Positions 45,768 through 58,496 are shown, numbered from the stretch's first letter. The stretch: 64,000 nt of DNA from Cinnamomum chago (GCA_038049695.1 CP142456.1:68909922-68973921), one strand, 5' to 3'. The notes: generated by a model not told the origin, from the sequence alone. A program made the numbers and translations.

Positions 45768-48700
45768 TTATACATTTGAGCCATTGAATGTGCACTCCTT
45801 CAATTGCACATCTTCAATAGGCAATCTGTCTGTTGGATATGAACATGGGCTTGCATGTTGGCCTTGATCAACCAATGAAGGACATGGCTGGGGAGTCACT
45901 GAGGTCGACGATCCAGTAACTTCGGTGCAGTTCCATGGCAGCTTCTTAGATGCAAACATTTCCATGGTGACATTGGAGATACATATACCCGTAAATGCGC
46001 CCTTCTCTATTCCCTCCAACTTCCCTGCAATGGTAACATTCTTGGCAACCATATCGCGGTAATTGATATTATTAACAACGGGAATCGCATTCGGATCGAA
46101 ATTATTATCAGCATGTTGTCCATAGTTTCCTGTCATCCAAAAGACATATTTCATGTTGTGCATGGTGAACCCCTTTGCGAATATGTCCTTCACGAATCCT
46201 CCTCTTCCTATGGCTGTTTTGATTCTCACAGCGGACTCGGTGTTAATGGCTGTGATGTCTTCAGCTCGGACATCTTGGATCCCGCCAGACATTTCACTGC
46301 CTAAAGCGATGGTGGCGCTGTAAGGTGAAACACAAGTGAACCTTCTGATGATTACATGCTTGGTAGGCATTCCAAACTTGATACCGTATTCATCCCAACC
46401 GCTCTTTAAGGCGATGCAATCATCGCCGGACACTATGTAAGAATCTTCAATTCGGACATTGGTGCAAGAATCTAAAAGATAGAAAAGAAGTGAATAAATT
46501 GAGAATTCAACCATCGTAATTGAACAGTGTTCAATTTAGTTCTTGTTAGTCCAAAAACACATATAATATGAGGAGTGTTTAAATAAGCTTAACCATGTGT
46601 TGTGGTCAAGTAAGGTTGAAGTAAATTTATACAAGTGGGGTCTACCTTCCATATAATACAAACAATCGAAAGGCGAAGCCCAACTTATTACTTATAGCAT
46701 GCTTGAGCTCTTTTTGAAAGACAACAATATTGACCATCAAATGGAAGAAGAATGCGATTAATATGCTAATTACTGATGACTTTCAAGTTTGTTACGCACG
46801 ATAGAGCCACATTTTAGTTATTCAAATTGTCCACTCGATGCTCAATTTCCTCTTACATTACAAGAAATTTAAGTCTAATCTGAGTTATATTCACAAAATA
46901 TTTGACTAACACAAACTTAGCCATATTTCTTGTATCTGTCTAATCTGATGTTTCAATCTTACTCTATTAACCTTAAATGTGGGATATGTAGCGACAGTAA
47001 GGAGGATTTAACTACAAAGATTTTCTTACCCAACAGTAGTATAAATTATCATACATGTATTTAAATTGGAGTGTTATGTTTTTTTTTCATGACAGAGTCT
47101 TGTTTCTTTGGAATTGCCTATATCCAATTGTATACATGTATGATGCTCCACAATTATGTAACAACATCCATTATGTAATATTCTCAAAATAGCAGCGGCA
47201 GACAAACCTGGATTGATTCCATCAGTGTTTGGGGATGTGACTGGAGCTAAGATTGTAATGCCCTTCACAATAACATTACTGCATTTAGCAAAAACCGATT
47301 AGGATACATAACCAATTTAGTAGTCATAGAAACTGAGATCATTAGTACAACGCAGAGAACATTCTGTTGACATTTGATATGGTTATTATGCTTTAGCAGA
47401 AGTAATAAGGGGGTCTAGAAGTAGAAAGTCTGGTAAAAGATCACAACATACAATATGAGTAGTGCTACTACAGTTTTTTCAAAAAAGATTAGGAAATGAT
47501 AGTTACTTTTGGAGCCTACAATGTCATATGATATATCAACATTCAAATCTACAAATGTATACAAATTGAATATGGTTCTAATAAAATGTTGGATAGTATG
47601 CAGATTGAAATATCGATTAAAGAAATGCTATTAAGATGGTGATCTTTTACAATCAGTGATTTCTTTGTTTTTAGCTGCAACTTCCTTGCATGTTGCATTT
47701 AGTCAATAAGAAGTCTAAGAGTAAAAATTAGAAGGAAAAGAAAGCAAAAAAATGCACAATAAGAAGTACTAATACAAATTAACTTCGAAAAGGCAGAAAG
47801 AACCTGCTATAAGTAGGATGTACATTCCATGAGGGAGAGTTCACCAATGTTATATTGGATATCAGGAGCATATCAGAGTACAAGATTTCAATGAGGTACC
47901 CACGTGAGTGTTTTAGCTCCTTGTTGTGGAATTTATCCCACCACAAAGCGCCTTGGCCATCAATGGTGCCATTGTCCCCTGAAATCCAATGTAGGGCATA
48001 AATGCAACAGTTGACCATGAAAAGTCATAATCTTCAATCCTCATAATAGTTTTTGAAGTAAGTTAAAGCTTAAAAAGAATAATAAATGGATTTATATATT
48101 TGAAAAATGCAATACCTGTTATCACCACATCAGTGAGGTTTGATCCCATAATCAATGAACTATACCTCAAACCAGCATTATCTCTTCCTCTCCCATATGA
48201 AGGCAAGGGATCAATGAGGGGCCATTCATTCATGTCCTACAATAAGAGTATAACTTAATGATACCCGCGATAATTAGGAAATGAAAATGTGAAATTGAGA
48301 ACTTCATTAATGAAAGTTTGGAATGAGAGATTTCCTTCAATGACTTATCAAGCTCAAAATCCAAGGTGGGAATGTACCACCATCCAAAGCCTATGTTTGT
48401 ATGAAGGGAAAACATTTCTACTAGAGAAATTACTTTGGAAATATATGTATGGATGTGTATTATGTGCATACTATATGCAAACATACTAAATATGAATACA
48501 ACATACTACTCTAAAATGCCTCTAATCATTAAGATTTACTCATATGTTAGTCTTGCTATTGAGCAAAATCTTGTGTGGTTATTAACTGTATTATTCAATA
48601 CCACGATGCCACATTTGGGGAGAAAAGGAAACTTTTGGAATATTGCAAATTAAGGCGACAGCCCATTTGATTGCGAGAATCTTTTATAAGAAATTTCATA

Positions 48701-50115
48701 CTATTTAAAGTTATAATCACTTGAAATTACGAAACAATGTTGGATTTAAATGAACAAACCCTCATTTTATAAGTGAGCACCAGTGATGGATTCATTGATC
48801 TCTGTCCACAGGATTTATCAAATTACTGGCATGAGAGGATCACATTAAGAGCTTCTAATAAAAAGGAACCTCACTTGTCACTTTCACAGACTCTTTTTTT
48901 TTTTTTTCCGGATAAGTACACTCTACAATCAACAAATCATCATATTAGGCAATCAAAATTCATTTCCACAAACATTTGATGCCTTAAAGATATAGCAATA
49001 TCACCATGATATTTAGTTAGAATGATTTTTTTTATCATAGATATATTTCAAAATATCGCAAGAAGATCACAATATAAAAGTACTGTCTCAATAATCATCA
49101 TTGTTTCTTATTAACATTTCCTCACATTGCAAGATTGATAAAGTCATACTTCTATATAGAGGATCCCTCACAGTAGGGTGAGAGACACTTACATAATTGG
49201 AAATATTCAAGTGTAAAAGAGGAAAAGCCATATATGGTCATATGCAGAAAAAAAATGTTTATGTGCAAAGAGGGAAAGCCATGTAAGTGTCCCTCACCCT
49301 ATGGTGAAAGATGGATGCACATGAATGCCCCCCTATATAAAAGTATCATAATTTGGTTCCACAAGTTTTTTCAAATAGTTGCCCATCCAACTAAGTGGAC
49401 CTCATTGTTTGGTTGACACCAACCCTTTCCTCACGGTCAGCTTCAAGGAATTTCATTGTGAAACAATTGAATGAGAAACATAACATGCTATAGGAGGCAA
49501 CATTAAAGATTTGCATAGAAATGGACAATCATATAAGAGGCCATTAAAGGAGACAACTTATTAGTTAATGTTAATTCATTCATGCGGGTCACTAATTAGA
49601 TAACAAGTCATTTGAATAAAAGACAGACAAAATATCCCTCCAAAGCGATAGATTTTAAACAATTTTATGAGACAATAATTTCTCCGTGTAGGTATTTGTG
49701 ACAATGAATTGAGTTACTCCCCCAAAAGAATCAATACCCCAAGTGTATGAAACAAAAAATATCTCATTCAAAATGCTCTAAAATCAAAGACATGAAGAAA
49801 GAAACACACCTGAGAGCCCAAAATAACAGCATCCTTATGGAGGAAGATGGTGAGGGAACTGGTTAGATTAAAGCTGCCAGTGACCCATCTACCTGGGGGA
49901 ACATAGAGCAGTCCTCCACCCATGTGTTGGTACTGGCTCAAATTGGAGATTGCTGTTGCAAATGCCTTGGTGTTGGATGTTACACCATCTCCAATACCTC
50001 CAAAATCTGTCAATGATACGCTGTGGGCTCTGCAGTTGGTTGACTGATAATTGAAAGATCCTGAAGCAGGGTAGAATCGACATTCCCCACTTCTTAAGAT
50101 CAGAAATCCCAACAT
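45768..50115 (-). CDS. GH28 polygalacturonase-like cell-wall enzyme, five exons
   Basis: Secreted pectin-acting enzyme of glycoside hydrolase family 28. Exons in coding order: 50115-49810, 48236-48116, 47978-47804, 47278-47208, 46471-45768; all GT-AG, 1377 nt, 458 residues. The mature part starts with the conserved SVSLTDFGGIGDG. Catalytic motifs: SPNTDGINP at 216-224 (Asp220), SGDDCIA at about 239-245 (Asp241, Asp242), and RIKTA further on. The third Asp-bearing pair is intact, but the usual G-H-G motif is replaced by SATIALGSEMSGG, as in a large plant clade related to Arabidopsis At3g16850/At4g23500. LWWDKF and NITLVNSPSWNVHP are further family hallmarks. Oddity: the first in-frame ATG leaves a very short hydrophobic leader (MLGFLIL); the frame stays open upstream to a TGA near 50199 without another ATG, so the signal-peptide exon may be misjudged. 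Substrate cannot be set from sequence. Intron 1 holds an M2 MITE. Confidence 0.92.
49156..49335. mobile_element. MITE family M2, copy 2
   Basis: CCCTCACAGTAGGGTGAGAG on the left and CCCTCACCCTATGGTGAAAG on the right, with 'gatgcacatgaatg' before the right TA end; the left end is partly deleted. It lies in intron 1 of the polygalacturonase gene. Confidence 0.75.
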
Positions 50116-50330
50116 AAGCAGACAAAGTCTTTGAAGAGGCTGTGAATTGAGGGAGAGAGAAAGAGTATGAGCAACAGTAGGGGACAGGTGGAAGTTTCAA
50201 AAGATAACTGACAAGAGGATGAAAGGATGTGTGTGTTTTTTTCTCTCTCTAAGAAAGAGGGGTTTTTCAAGGAAAGGGGCTCTTTTTTTTTTTTTTTTTT
50301 TCCTTTTTTCTAAAGAGGATATTGGACTGG
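50116..50330 (-). promoter_or_regulatory. Upstream region of the polygalacturonase gene
   Basis: CT-rich on the gene strand (GA-rich at 50150-50165 on +) with a long T run at 50284-50302 on +. No clear TATA box was placed. Confidence 0.35.
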
Positions 50331-50755
50331 GCCGGGTTGATGAATGTCGAACCCTGGTCCGACTTCTAGTCTGTAAGCTTCAGCCCGGCCCAAGCCTGCA
50401 TAGAGCCAGAACTGGCTGGCCCAAGCTCATCTCATCCGGAAACGATAAAGCCCAAGCCCAGCATGAGTCAGAGTTATAGAATAATAATAAGAAAAACATT
50501 ATCACCTTTTTGAGAGGTCATGTGTTTGATTCCCCCATTACCATTCCCTTATAATTATTTTTGTATTTGAATCGGGCCGGGCTTCAGCTCTCTACCACTA
50601 AGCCCACCTCGGTTTATCTATCAAATGGGCCAAATAAAAAAGCTCGAGCCCGACTTATCTACTAGAACGTAGGCTCCAAGCTCGTACCAAAATTGGTTGG
50701 GCCCAGGCCGGGTTCGTGCAGGCCCTGCAGGCCCGATCCATGAACACACCTAATC
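50330..50755. repeat. GGCCCGGGC-rich dispersed repeat, probable hAT-type MITE remnant
   Basis: Permuted 'gcccgagcc', 'gggccgggc', 'agcccaagccc' motifs on both strands, ending 'ccatgaacacaccta', the complement of a TAGGTGTGTTCATGG type terminus. The left terminus is not recognised. Confidence 0.5.
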
Positions 50756-52703
50756 CTCTTGTACATGAATGGCCCTCCAGCACATACACCAGGTAAATAT
50801 GGGGGTTATCTAACATAGGGCGTGCGGAGCAGACCCACACCTTATACAAACGAATCAATTACATCGAGGTGGAAGGAAATGACTCGTGATTTTTTTATTT
50901 TTTTTGGAATGGTATAATCAAGTTTTTTTAAGTGTAACAAAGTCAAGGAGATTTTGGAGGAATTTTTAAGATCAGGTTGTTTTTCTAAACTAACGCAATC
51001 TCATGGGTCTTTTAGAACAATCTCTACCAAAATCAGATAAAACATCTCCAACATCCTTATTAGAAGAAGAATTTAGGAAAAAGGAGATGTTTATGTATAG
51101 AGAAGGTAACAAACATGCATGAACCTTTTCTTTTTTCCATTAGATAAGATAGGAATGGCCCATTTCTATAAAGAATAAATTCCAACGCAAAGAACTTGGA
51201 GAACAAATTTTCAAAAGTCGGCTATTTTCAAAGATAGAAATAAGTTCAGATAGGAAAAACTAAACCCCAAGAGTTAAAATTTCAAAATTTAGGAAGCTCA
51301 GAAGACACACTTTGGCAAGCAAATAAAAAAATTGAATCGTTTGCCAACACACTCATGATTGAATGGTGTTGGCACCTGGTATCACATACATGCTTAGGAA
51401 TCGATACCGAGCTTCAAATTTGAAGTATCACTCCTCGCCAATTGGCCACTCTAGCTAAAATAAAATAAAAATAAAAAAACCGATCTTTTCTAATCGAAAG
51501 AAACTACCTTCCAAAAAAGAAAAAAAAAGAAAAGGTAAAATCTCCTTTTTTTTCTTCTTAATTTTGTTGAACAAGAAGAGACACAGAGGAGCAATGTATC
51601 AAAAGACACAACCAAGATACTACATCCAAATATCAGTTTCTTTCCTCCATGAAAAGCATCAAGACACATCACTAAACGCATAGAACTCTCCCCCTTCTAC
51701 CAAAGGAGGAGAGAGATGAAAGTATACGATGAACAACAGCGAAAGAAAAAACCCATATACCAATTTTCAGTAATCATTTTATTTCTAAGTTGGGCTACTA
51801 GTCAAAAGTGATACTTTAAACTTGAAAACCCATTGATTGATCTTTAGACATGTGTGTGATATTACAATGATAACAACCCTCAACCATGAGGGTATTGGCA
51901 TAAAAAATCAGTCATAAAAACGAAAACAAAGAAAAATAACCAGCTTTCCATCCATTCAAAAGCTCATTTCTTTTTCTCACTATAAAGACTAAACAAAACA
52001 TATATGCAGCATTACTTGAGACTTTCTCTCTGATGTCTGCAACTCCATTGTTGGGATTTTTTGCAGAAGCTCTGCTCCCATTGGTACTTATAATAAAACT
52101 TTAGAAGAAGAGATAAGGGAACATTTATAGATATAGGAGGTATCCATATGCGTTATAGTAATAATCTCTTCATTGTTGGTTTTATCTAAAAATGGTCGAA
52201 ATCTTTTAGGAGGGATTTTTTTTTCCAATTCAGCTGGTTTATGAATTTATGTGGGATTCATCCTTGTGTTTACTCACCTATTTTTAGTTTTGGAAGGTAG
52301 AAACAAGGGCTTTGTAAAAGAGTAACGTATCTCCTAAATCTCGAGAGTTAAATTGCTCCTTCTTCCATGTTCAAAATATCCACGGCGCGCCCATGTATTT
52401 AAATTCTAGGGGTTGCAATGGATCTGATCAGGTTGAGCACTGTGGGAAGAATGCATAGGCTAAATATAATGATGAATCATTTATTTAAGGATTGAAAATG
52501 TCAACCCGAGCCTAACTTAGACCCGATGTTAAAATGATTATAAGTTCAAATTGAATTGCAAATTATAGTGCAATTGGTTGGGTGGAGGTTGGATAGCAAA
52601 ACTCTGAGCAGGACCAATCTATTTATTAGTTGGGTTAGAAATGTGGAACCTAACACAAGTAGGAGAATGGTCTCCCGCACCCCAGGAGATTTTAGATTTT
52701 AAA
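50756..52703. other. Intergenic sequence with a SINE fragment, no gene seen
   Basis: AT-rich sequence with only short open frames. A tRNA-like SINE head lies at about 51343-51430. Confidence 0.5.
51343..51430 (+). mobile_element. tRNA-derived SINE head fragment
   Basis: 'ccaacacactcatgattgaa' followed by TGGTGTTGGCAC and a degraded B-box region 'ggaatcgataccgag' match, in opposite orientation, the fragment at 11089-11175. Confidence 0.5.
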
Positions 52704-53097
52704 AAAAATTAGCGAAAGGTCCCTCATAGAGATCTTGTAAGGCCTCCAGTCCATCAACTTTTCCTCTAAGGCCTGCAGTCCATGCAGCTGGACATATTTC
52801 AGCGAGAGGTCCCTAGATACGCTACCTCATAAATCTTCATGACTGATTAGCTCTTTCAACTAATTAGGCATAAAATTTTAAATTTTAAATTTTAAAATAT
52901 TCCATTCTCCATCTTCTTCTTCTTCAATCCGGTTTTGTGCTGCCCTCGCTATTAGGCTGGAGAACGAGACGCATACATCGCTGCCAGTCCTAACGCTGGA
53001 TAGTGTGACACTATCCATTGGTGCCTCTTGGCTACTTTAACATAGCTGAAATCGTTCCAGCCCTTTGGTCTTTCCCTAGCGACACTTGCCATCCTAA

Positions 53098-53475
53098 TTG
53101 ATGAATCGATTCGACCTGAAGGGGGAGTTGGCCATTTGTCCAAGAGGTGCTCATCCCTATTCAGGTAGATCAGTTGGTGAGGTAGCGAGACAATTCTATG
53201 AATTAACAGAAATTCTCCTCCTCAAGGAAAATCTTATGTGGAGGCGGATTAGGTTTTGTTACAGAACCCAATTGAAGAAGACGAGCAGTGAAGAGATTGG
53301 GTTACGCCTGGAATTTACAAAGGATTCCGAAGCGGTCGCAATCGTAGAATATGAGCCCTGCTGCATCAATATTCAGACCAGAGGATTCCGGACCCAGGTT
53401 CGTCCATTGATCAAAGAAGTTGCAGAGAACGGGGCTGATGAGTTTTTCGTCGCAGTCGGTTTCCAGAGAGTATAG
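53098..53475 (+). other. Unidentified open segment inside element B
   Basis: 125 codons open from ATG at 53098 with normal amino-acid variety, including GLRLEFTKDSEAVAIVEYE and ADEFFVAVGF. I do not recognise a family. By position it corresponds to the U-box fragment in element A, so it may be another captured gene piece, or an element-derived sequence. Confidence 0.35.
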
Positions 53476-53764
53476 TAGTCTCTAGGATCGGTTTGGATCT
53501 TGCAGTCGCAAGAGGATTGGACCTGTCCGTTGGATTTATTCTCTAATTTCTCTCAACCACAGAGAGAGGTTTGAAGTGGAACCGGAGAACAAAAAGATAG
53601 CGAGGTAAAGATCCGGACTCTGCGCTGATCGAAGTGGAGAAAAAGAAGATGAGCTTTGTTTGTGGACGTAGGTATGAAATCATCGAACACGTAAATCCGT
53701 GTTCTTTTTGTGTGGCTTTGATTTGTTTGCTTGTTGATTGCATGCTTTCGCACACACAATCACA

Positions 53765-54660
53765 ACAAATTGGTATCTCTATCAAATTTATCTAAGTTTC
53801 TAATTTTTTGTCAAATGTATTTGATTTCTTCGCAAATTTATCTGAGTTCTATAACAAATCTCTCTAAGTTCTATATAAATCTATCTGGGTTTTTCATTTT
53901 TTGTCAAATTTATCTGATTTCTAAACAAATTTCTCTTAGTTCTGAACAAATCTATCTGAGTTTTTGGCTAGTTTATCAAAGTTTCTGAACAAATTTATCT
54001 GAGTTCTAAACAAATCTCACTGAGTTTTTGGAAAATTTTTCTGAAATTTGGAAAATTGGTTTATCTTAGTTTTGGCAATTGTATTTGTGTTTTTTAAATT
54101 TATTTACGTTTTTTAATTTTATTTACGTCTTTTGAAATTTATTTGCGTCTTTTGAAATTTATTTACATTTTTTTAAATTTATTTGGATCTTTTGAAATTT
54201 ATTTTCATCTTTTAAAATTTATTTAAATATTTTTTAAATTTAATTGAATCTTTTGACATTTATTTGCGTCTTTTTAAATTGATTTTCATCTTTTGAAATT
54301 TATTTATATTTTTTAATTTTTATTTGGATCTTTTGAAATTTATTTGCGTCTTTTTAAATTTCTTTGCATTATTTTGAAATGATTGCTTTTTTGAAATTTA
54401 TTTCGAATTTATTTGTATTTTTCAAATTTATTTGTGTTTTTTAATTTTATTTACGTATTTTGAAATTTATTTTCGTCTATTGGAGTTTATTTACAGTTTT
54501 TGAAATTTATTTGAATCTTTTGAAATTTATTTGCGTCTTTTTAAATTTATTGTTTTTTTTAATTTATTGTGTTTGTTGAAATTATTGCGTTTTTTGAATT
54601 TTATTTGCGTTATTTTTAAATTTATTTATCTTTTTTTAGAATTTATTTGAAAAATCTCGT
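53765..54660. repeat. Degenerate 19-21-bp satellite-like array in element B
   Basis: Starts with 'aaatttatctgagttctaa' type units and shifts near 54070 to 'ttttgaaatttatttgcgtc' type units, the same order as in element A but longer. Confidence 0.85.
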
Positions 54661-54868
54661 TAATGAGATTCCATTGAACGTGGCCAATTAAATGGTAGTT
54701 GACTATTATTAATGAAATATCCCACCAATTATGGGATCTTATTTAAAGAAAGGGTAAATTAGACATGTCAGGTATGAGAATCTATTAGAGGACCTTTGGC
54801 TGCATGACTTGTTTTTGTGGACCGTTTGCAACAAAGTCATACTTTGAGGGACCTCCGACCAAACGCCC

Positions 54869-55278
54869 CTATATTTTATATGTGAGCTTCAATGATTGAA
54901 AAGATTAGTACTATATTGTGCACCATTATATTTACCAAGTGTAAATAACTAATGTAAGAAAATTGTATTCCGTTTCAAATTGTATTCCATTTCTTCTTCA
55001 ACAAACATGTAATTACCACTGGCCTCTAAATTTGAATTTTTTGCAAAATTGCAAGATGAGGGTATCCCAAATCTGCTACTTGGAGATGGACGTGTGGGTA
55101 ACTCCCTTCTAATCTAACACAATAAAAGAAATTATTAGATTTCCATTTATGATTTATTAAGTAAATGGCCTCCACAATATGTTCATATTTATTAAGTAAA
55201 TTATTAGATTTCCATTTATGATTTATTAAGTAATAGTTTCCTTTTGGGATATCTCTATTCCAAAAGATGCTTTTAGGT
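54869..55278. other. AT-rich sequence, nothing recognised
   Basis: A 30-40 bp block 'aaattattagatttccatttatgatttattaagtaa' is present twice (about 55129-55161 and 55199-55232). Confidence 0.6.

Positions 55279-55312
<34 letters not shown>
55279..55312. repeat. 34-base poly-G homopolymer
   Basis: Thirty-four consecutive G on the + strand. Such long G runs are rare in plant DNA and hard to sequence, so its true length is uncertain. Confidence 0.9.
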
Positions 55313-55313
<1 letters not shown>

Positions 55314-55340
55314 AGGTAAGGTATTTTAGATCTTAGATCT

Positions 55341-55730
55341 TTTGCATTGCCTCATATCAAATTTTTGATTGGGAATGGGCGGATCACAAGCTTTTGGACT
55401 GACCCATGGCTCATTGGGGGCTGATTAAAGGACCAGTTAATGGACCGATATGGTGACAAAGCAATTTATGATCTAGGCATGGGCGCTGATATCAGGGTTA
55501 GTAGCTTTCTTCAAAATAATGGTTGGAACCTCCCTCGGCAATCTTCGAATGCCTTAATGGATATTTTTCAGGAAATTCCCAGCAAGATTGTTCCTTGGCA
55601 AATGTTTGATGATGAAATTGTTTGGACACTAGAAAAGCAGGGTCATTTCTCTTTGAAATCTTCCTACAAGTTACTCTGCAATATCTCTAACCAGCAACTT
55701 CAATGGACTTCAGCAATCTGATTTAAAGGG
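55341..55730 (+). pseudogene. LINE (L1-type) reverse transcriptase C-terminal remnant, left half
   Basis: The frame reads FLIGNGRITSFWTDPWLIGG, then a TGA stop, then continues as DRYGDKAIYDLGMG ... GWNLPR ... WTLEKQGHFSLKSSYKLL. This is the region after the catalytic core of plant L1-type reverse transcriptases. A second stop (TGA for Trp, 55719-55721) precedes the point where solo LTR 2 is inserted. Confidence 0.8.
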
Positions 55731-58496
55731 TGTAAGATCCCGTTCCCACTCATAATATTTTATTATATTTTAATTAAAATATTACTATTATTTTAATTAA
55801 ATGTATTTTAATTATTTAAGTGGTTAAGATTAAGTGGGGCAAATGCTAGATGAGATGCGTGGTTTGGTGAATTGGGTTAATGAGTAGGTGACTTGACCCG
55901 TAGTTTGACCCAATGACTCAAGCCCAAAGAATAGCCTCTTTTAATCTAATCCCTGTTTTATATAACCGCACGAGACTTATCCCTTCCTACTTATCTCTAC
56001 AACTCCTCCCATTTCCCGTTTGTCTTCTTCATCTTTCAACTTCCCAACAACTTTAGAATCTCAAGATCTGAAGACACAATCATTCTTAGTTCAACTTTCT
56101 TATCTTAGGTAACCATCTCCTCAAACCATTAGTAGTAGATCTTACTTTTAGGTTACATCCTTAATCTTTCCAATGTTAGGTTTTGGGTTGGAATACAATG
56201 GATTTGTTCATCTAAGCATTTCTTTCCCATTTTCTTTGTCAGATCGGTGATAGGATTATTTTCGAGTGCCGTGGGAATTTCGGTTTGGATATTGGTTAGG
56301 ATCTGTGCATTTTTCTTTAACCTTGGTAAAAGGCAAGTACCTAACCATAATATATAAATTTAATACTTGTGTTCTTCCTTGATCTGTGTGTTGATTCATT
56401 TAGAAAACCCTTTTGATGCCCTTTTTCACATGAGTATGTTATTTTGATTTGATGAGATTGGAGATTTGGGGAATGATTCAATTGATTTCTTCAAATTATG
56501 TTTTGATGTTGCGGTAATTCCGATTTCTATGTTGACCACCGCCCACCCCAATTTGAATTTCAAAACCTTGATTCAACTTCTATGATTCTTTAGATATGTG
56601 TATTAAGGTGGACAGATTACCATTGGAAATCGATGGAGGGCCAGATCCTGCAACAGGTTCCCAAACTCGAAACCGTGAGAAACTGTACCCGTGTTTTGGA
56701 TTGTGGGCCCCAGGTGGGCCATCTGATCAGAGATCTTGTCCGTGGATCTATTTTTGGACCTTTGGGCGAATCTATAGATGGTGCACCCGTGCGAGGTGGG
56801 CCTTGGTTGGCCTACCATCCAGCAGTTTGATCAGGTTAAGGCGTGAGTACTATTAATTATTTTATTTATATTTAATCAATTGTGGGACCCAAGAGTGATT
56901 GGATCGTAAATCAGGTCTGGGCATCCGTCCGTATATGGCTGGGCGATGTTGTTTGTGAGGGTGATTGGGTGTAGAGTAGGTTGGTTGTTATTATATCACC
57001 TTGTCCCCATGTGTTTCTAAAATTAGAAAATGGCCTTGTTTGTTTTGTAAATCCAAATTAAATCCTTTGACTATTTGAATGTGGAAAATGTTTTGAATGG
57101 GGTCCTCAAGTTTTCTAAAAATTGTAAACTAAGGTTATTTGTCATTACTTGCAAATTAATATTAAATGATATCTTTAGTTTTTAATGTGTTAAAATTATA
57201 TTTTTGTACTTTATTATTAGATCTTAATTTGGACCAAGTAAATACCGTCCGGGCACACAGTATATTACTAACATAGGGTTTAGTACTTCGTATGACCTCG
57301 GGGAAATCCTAGTGGATTCGAGTTCAACCCATCTCTATTGGAAAACCCTTAACCGGGTCTATGCACCATTGATGGAGAAGGGATGCATTGATCTTATATT
57401 TATTATAGATTCCTGTGGTTGTTGGGTACGAGACCTTATATGTGACCTTAGGATCGATTCGTACCTATGTGTTAATCTTCACATGCATATATATGTTGGT
57501 TTAAGATATGTACTCCTTTAGAAGCATACCCTATTGTATGTTATGGACTATAAAGTGGCTTGACAATTTTATATGACGATTTGGTTATAATATGGAATGT
57601 GGAATGGCTAGCACTTTACTTTGACTTAGGACTCTTGTGTCGGAGCTTTATTATTCAGGTCTAGTATGCTTATATGTTTATGTTTATGTTGGTCATTTAT
57701 GGACGACTACAGATCGATATATGGATAGTTGATCACCGATGTGACCGGATCACTTATAATCCGCTATGAATGTGAACAGTTTATCCTGTATTTTTTTACT
57801 TGATCGGTTTATGACCACCGACGTTATGGACGGGCTTTCCCGATTTATTTAGGGCTGACCACTCAAAACGAGGACACTTGTCTTCGTGTGAATCATATTG
57901 TTTCTTTTGATTTGTTTGGATTATGTTATACGTTCTTTCTTGTCATTGTCATTGTCATTACTTCTATATGATCACACTTGTCTATATTCTTCTCGTTGTT
58001 GTATTAAATTTCGAATTATGATTTTGTTCTTGCTATTTACTTTGTAATATTTGGTGCATAGGTACCGAGCCTTACTTTACCGAGGAGATGGAGGAGGGTC
58101 AAACGTTTCAAACGTTTGAGCCAACTAACGAACCCGAGTGGGATGCCGGAGATGACTTTGGAGCCGTCTGAGCCTGCACAAGAGAGAACATCATCTTAGA
58201 ATTTCTTTCGATGAACTTTCTTTAATGATAAACTTTTCCTTAGTAATTGTTTGATTTATCCTGCAACTTTAATTATTATTCTTTCATCTGATGATTATGT
58301 TGGGTTACATTTATGAACTTTGAATACCAATTGAATGAAGCTTCCGTTGCATTTAATGAAATTTATTTGGACTCACGACATGTTGAAATTTTTTGTGGGT
58401 CCACTTTTGGAAGTTTGTGTTGTATTAAACACAAGAAATTTGAATTTGATTTAATTTTTCATGTTTTTCCAAATTCTTATTTTGGGGGACGTGACA
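55731..58496. mobile_element. Solo LTR 2 (2766 bp), TSD AAGGG, nested in a LINE
   Basis: It begins TGTAAGATCCCGTTCCC and ends GGGGGACGTGACA, with perfect 5-bp repeats AAGGG at 55726-55730 and 58497-58501. No internal retrotransposon genes are present. The ends resemble those of solo LTR 1. The short open frames inside (for example 56596-56856) are not genes. Confidence 0.92.

Larger units (their letters stand above)
52704..54868. mobile_element. Pack-type DNA element B, different cargo from element A
   Basis: Left end AATTAGCGAAAGGTCCCTC, right end (reverse complement) GTCGGAGGTCCCTCAAAG: imperfect inverted repeats. Layout and orientation equal element A: 'ccagtcc' spacer with 'ctaaggcctgcagtccatgc', a GC-richer interior (about 52930-53690), the two-phase T-rich array, then 'ttaaatggtagttgactatt' and 'aagaaagggtaaattaga'. 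A and B lie on either side of the polygalacturonase gene. Confidence 0.65.

Noticed and set aside
56596-56856. 86-codon open frame
   Set aside because: Lies inside solo LTR 2 and shows no protein-family motif.
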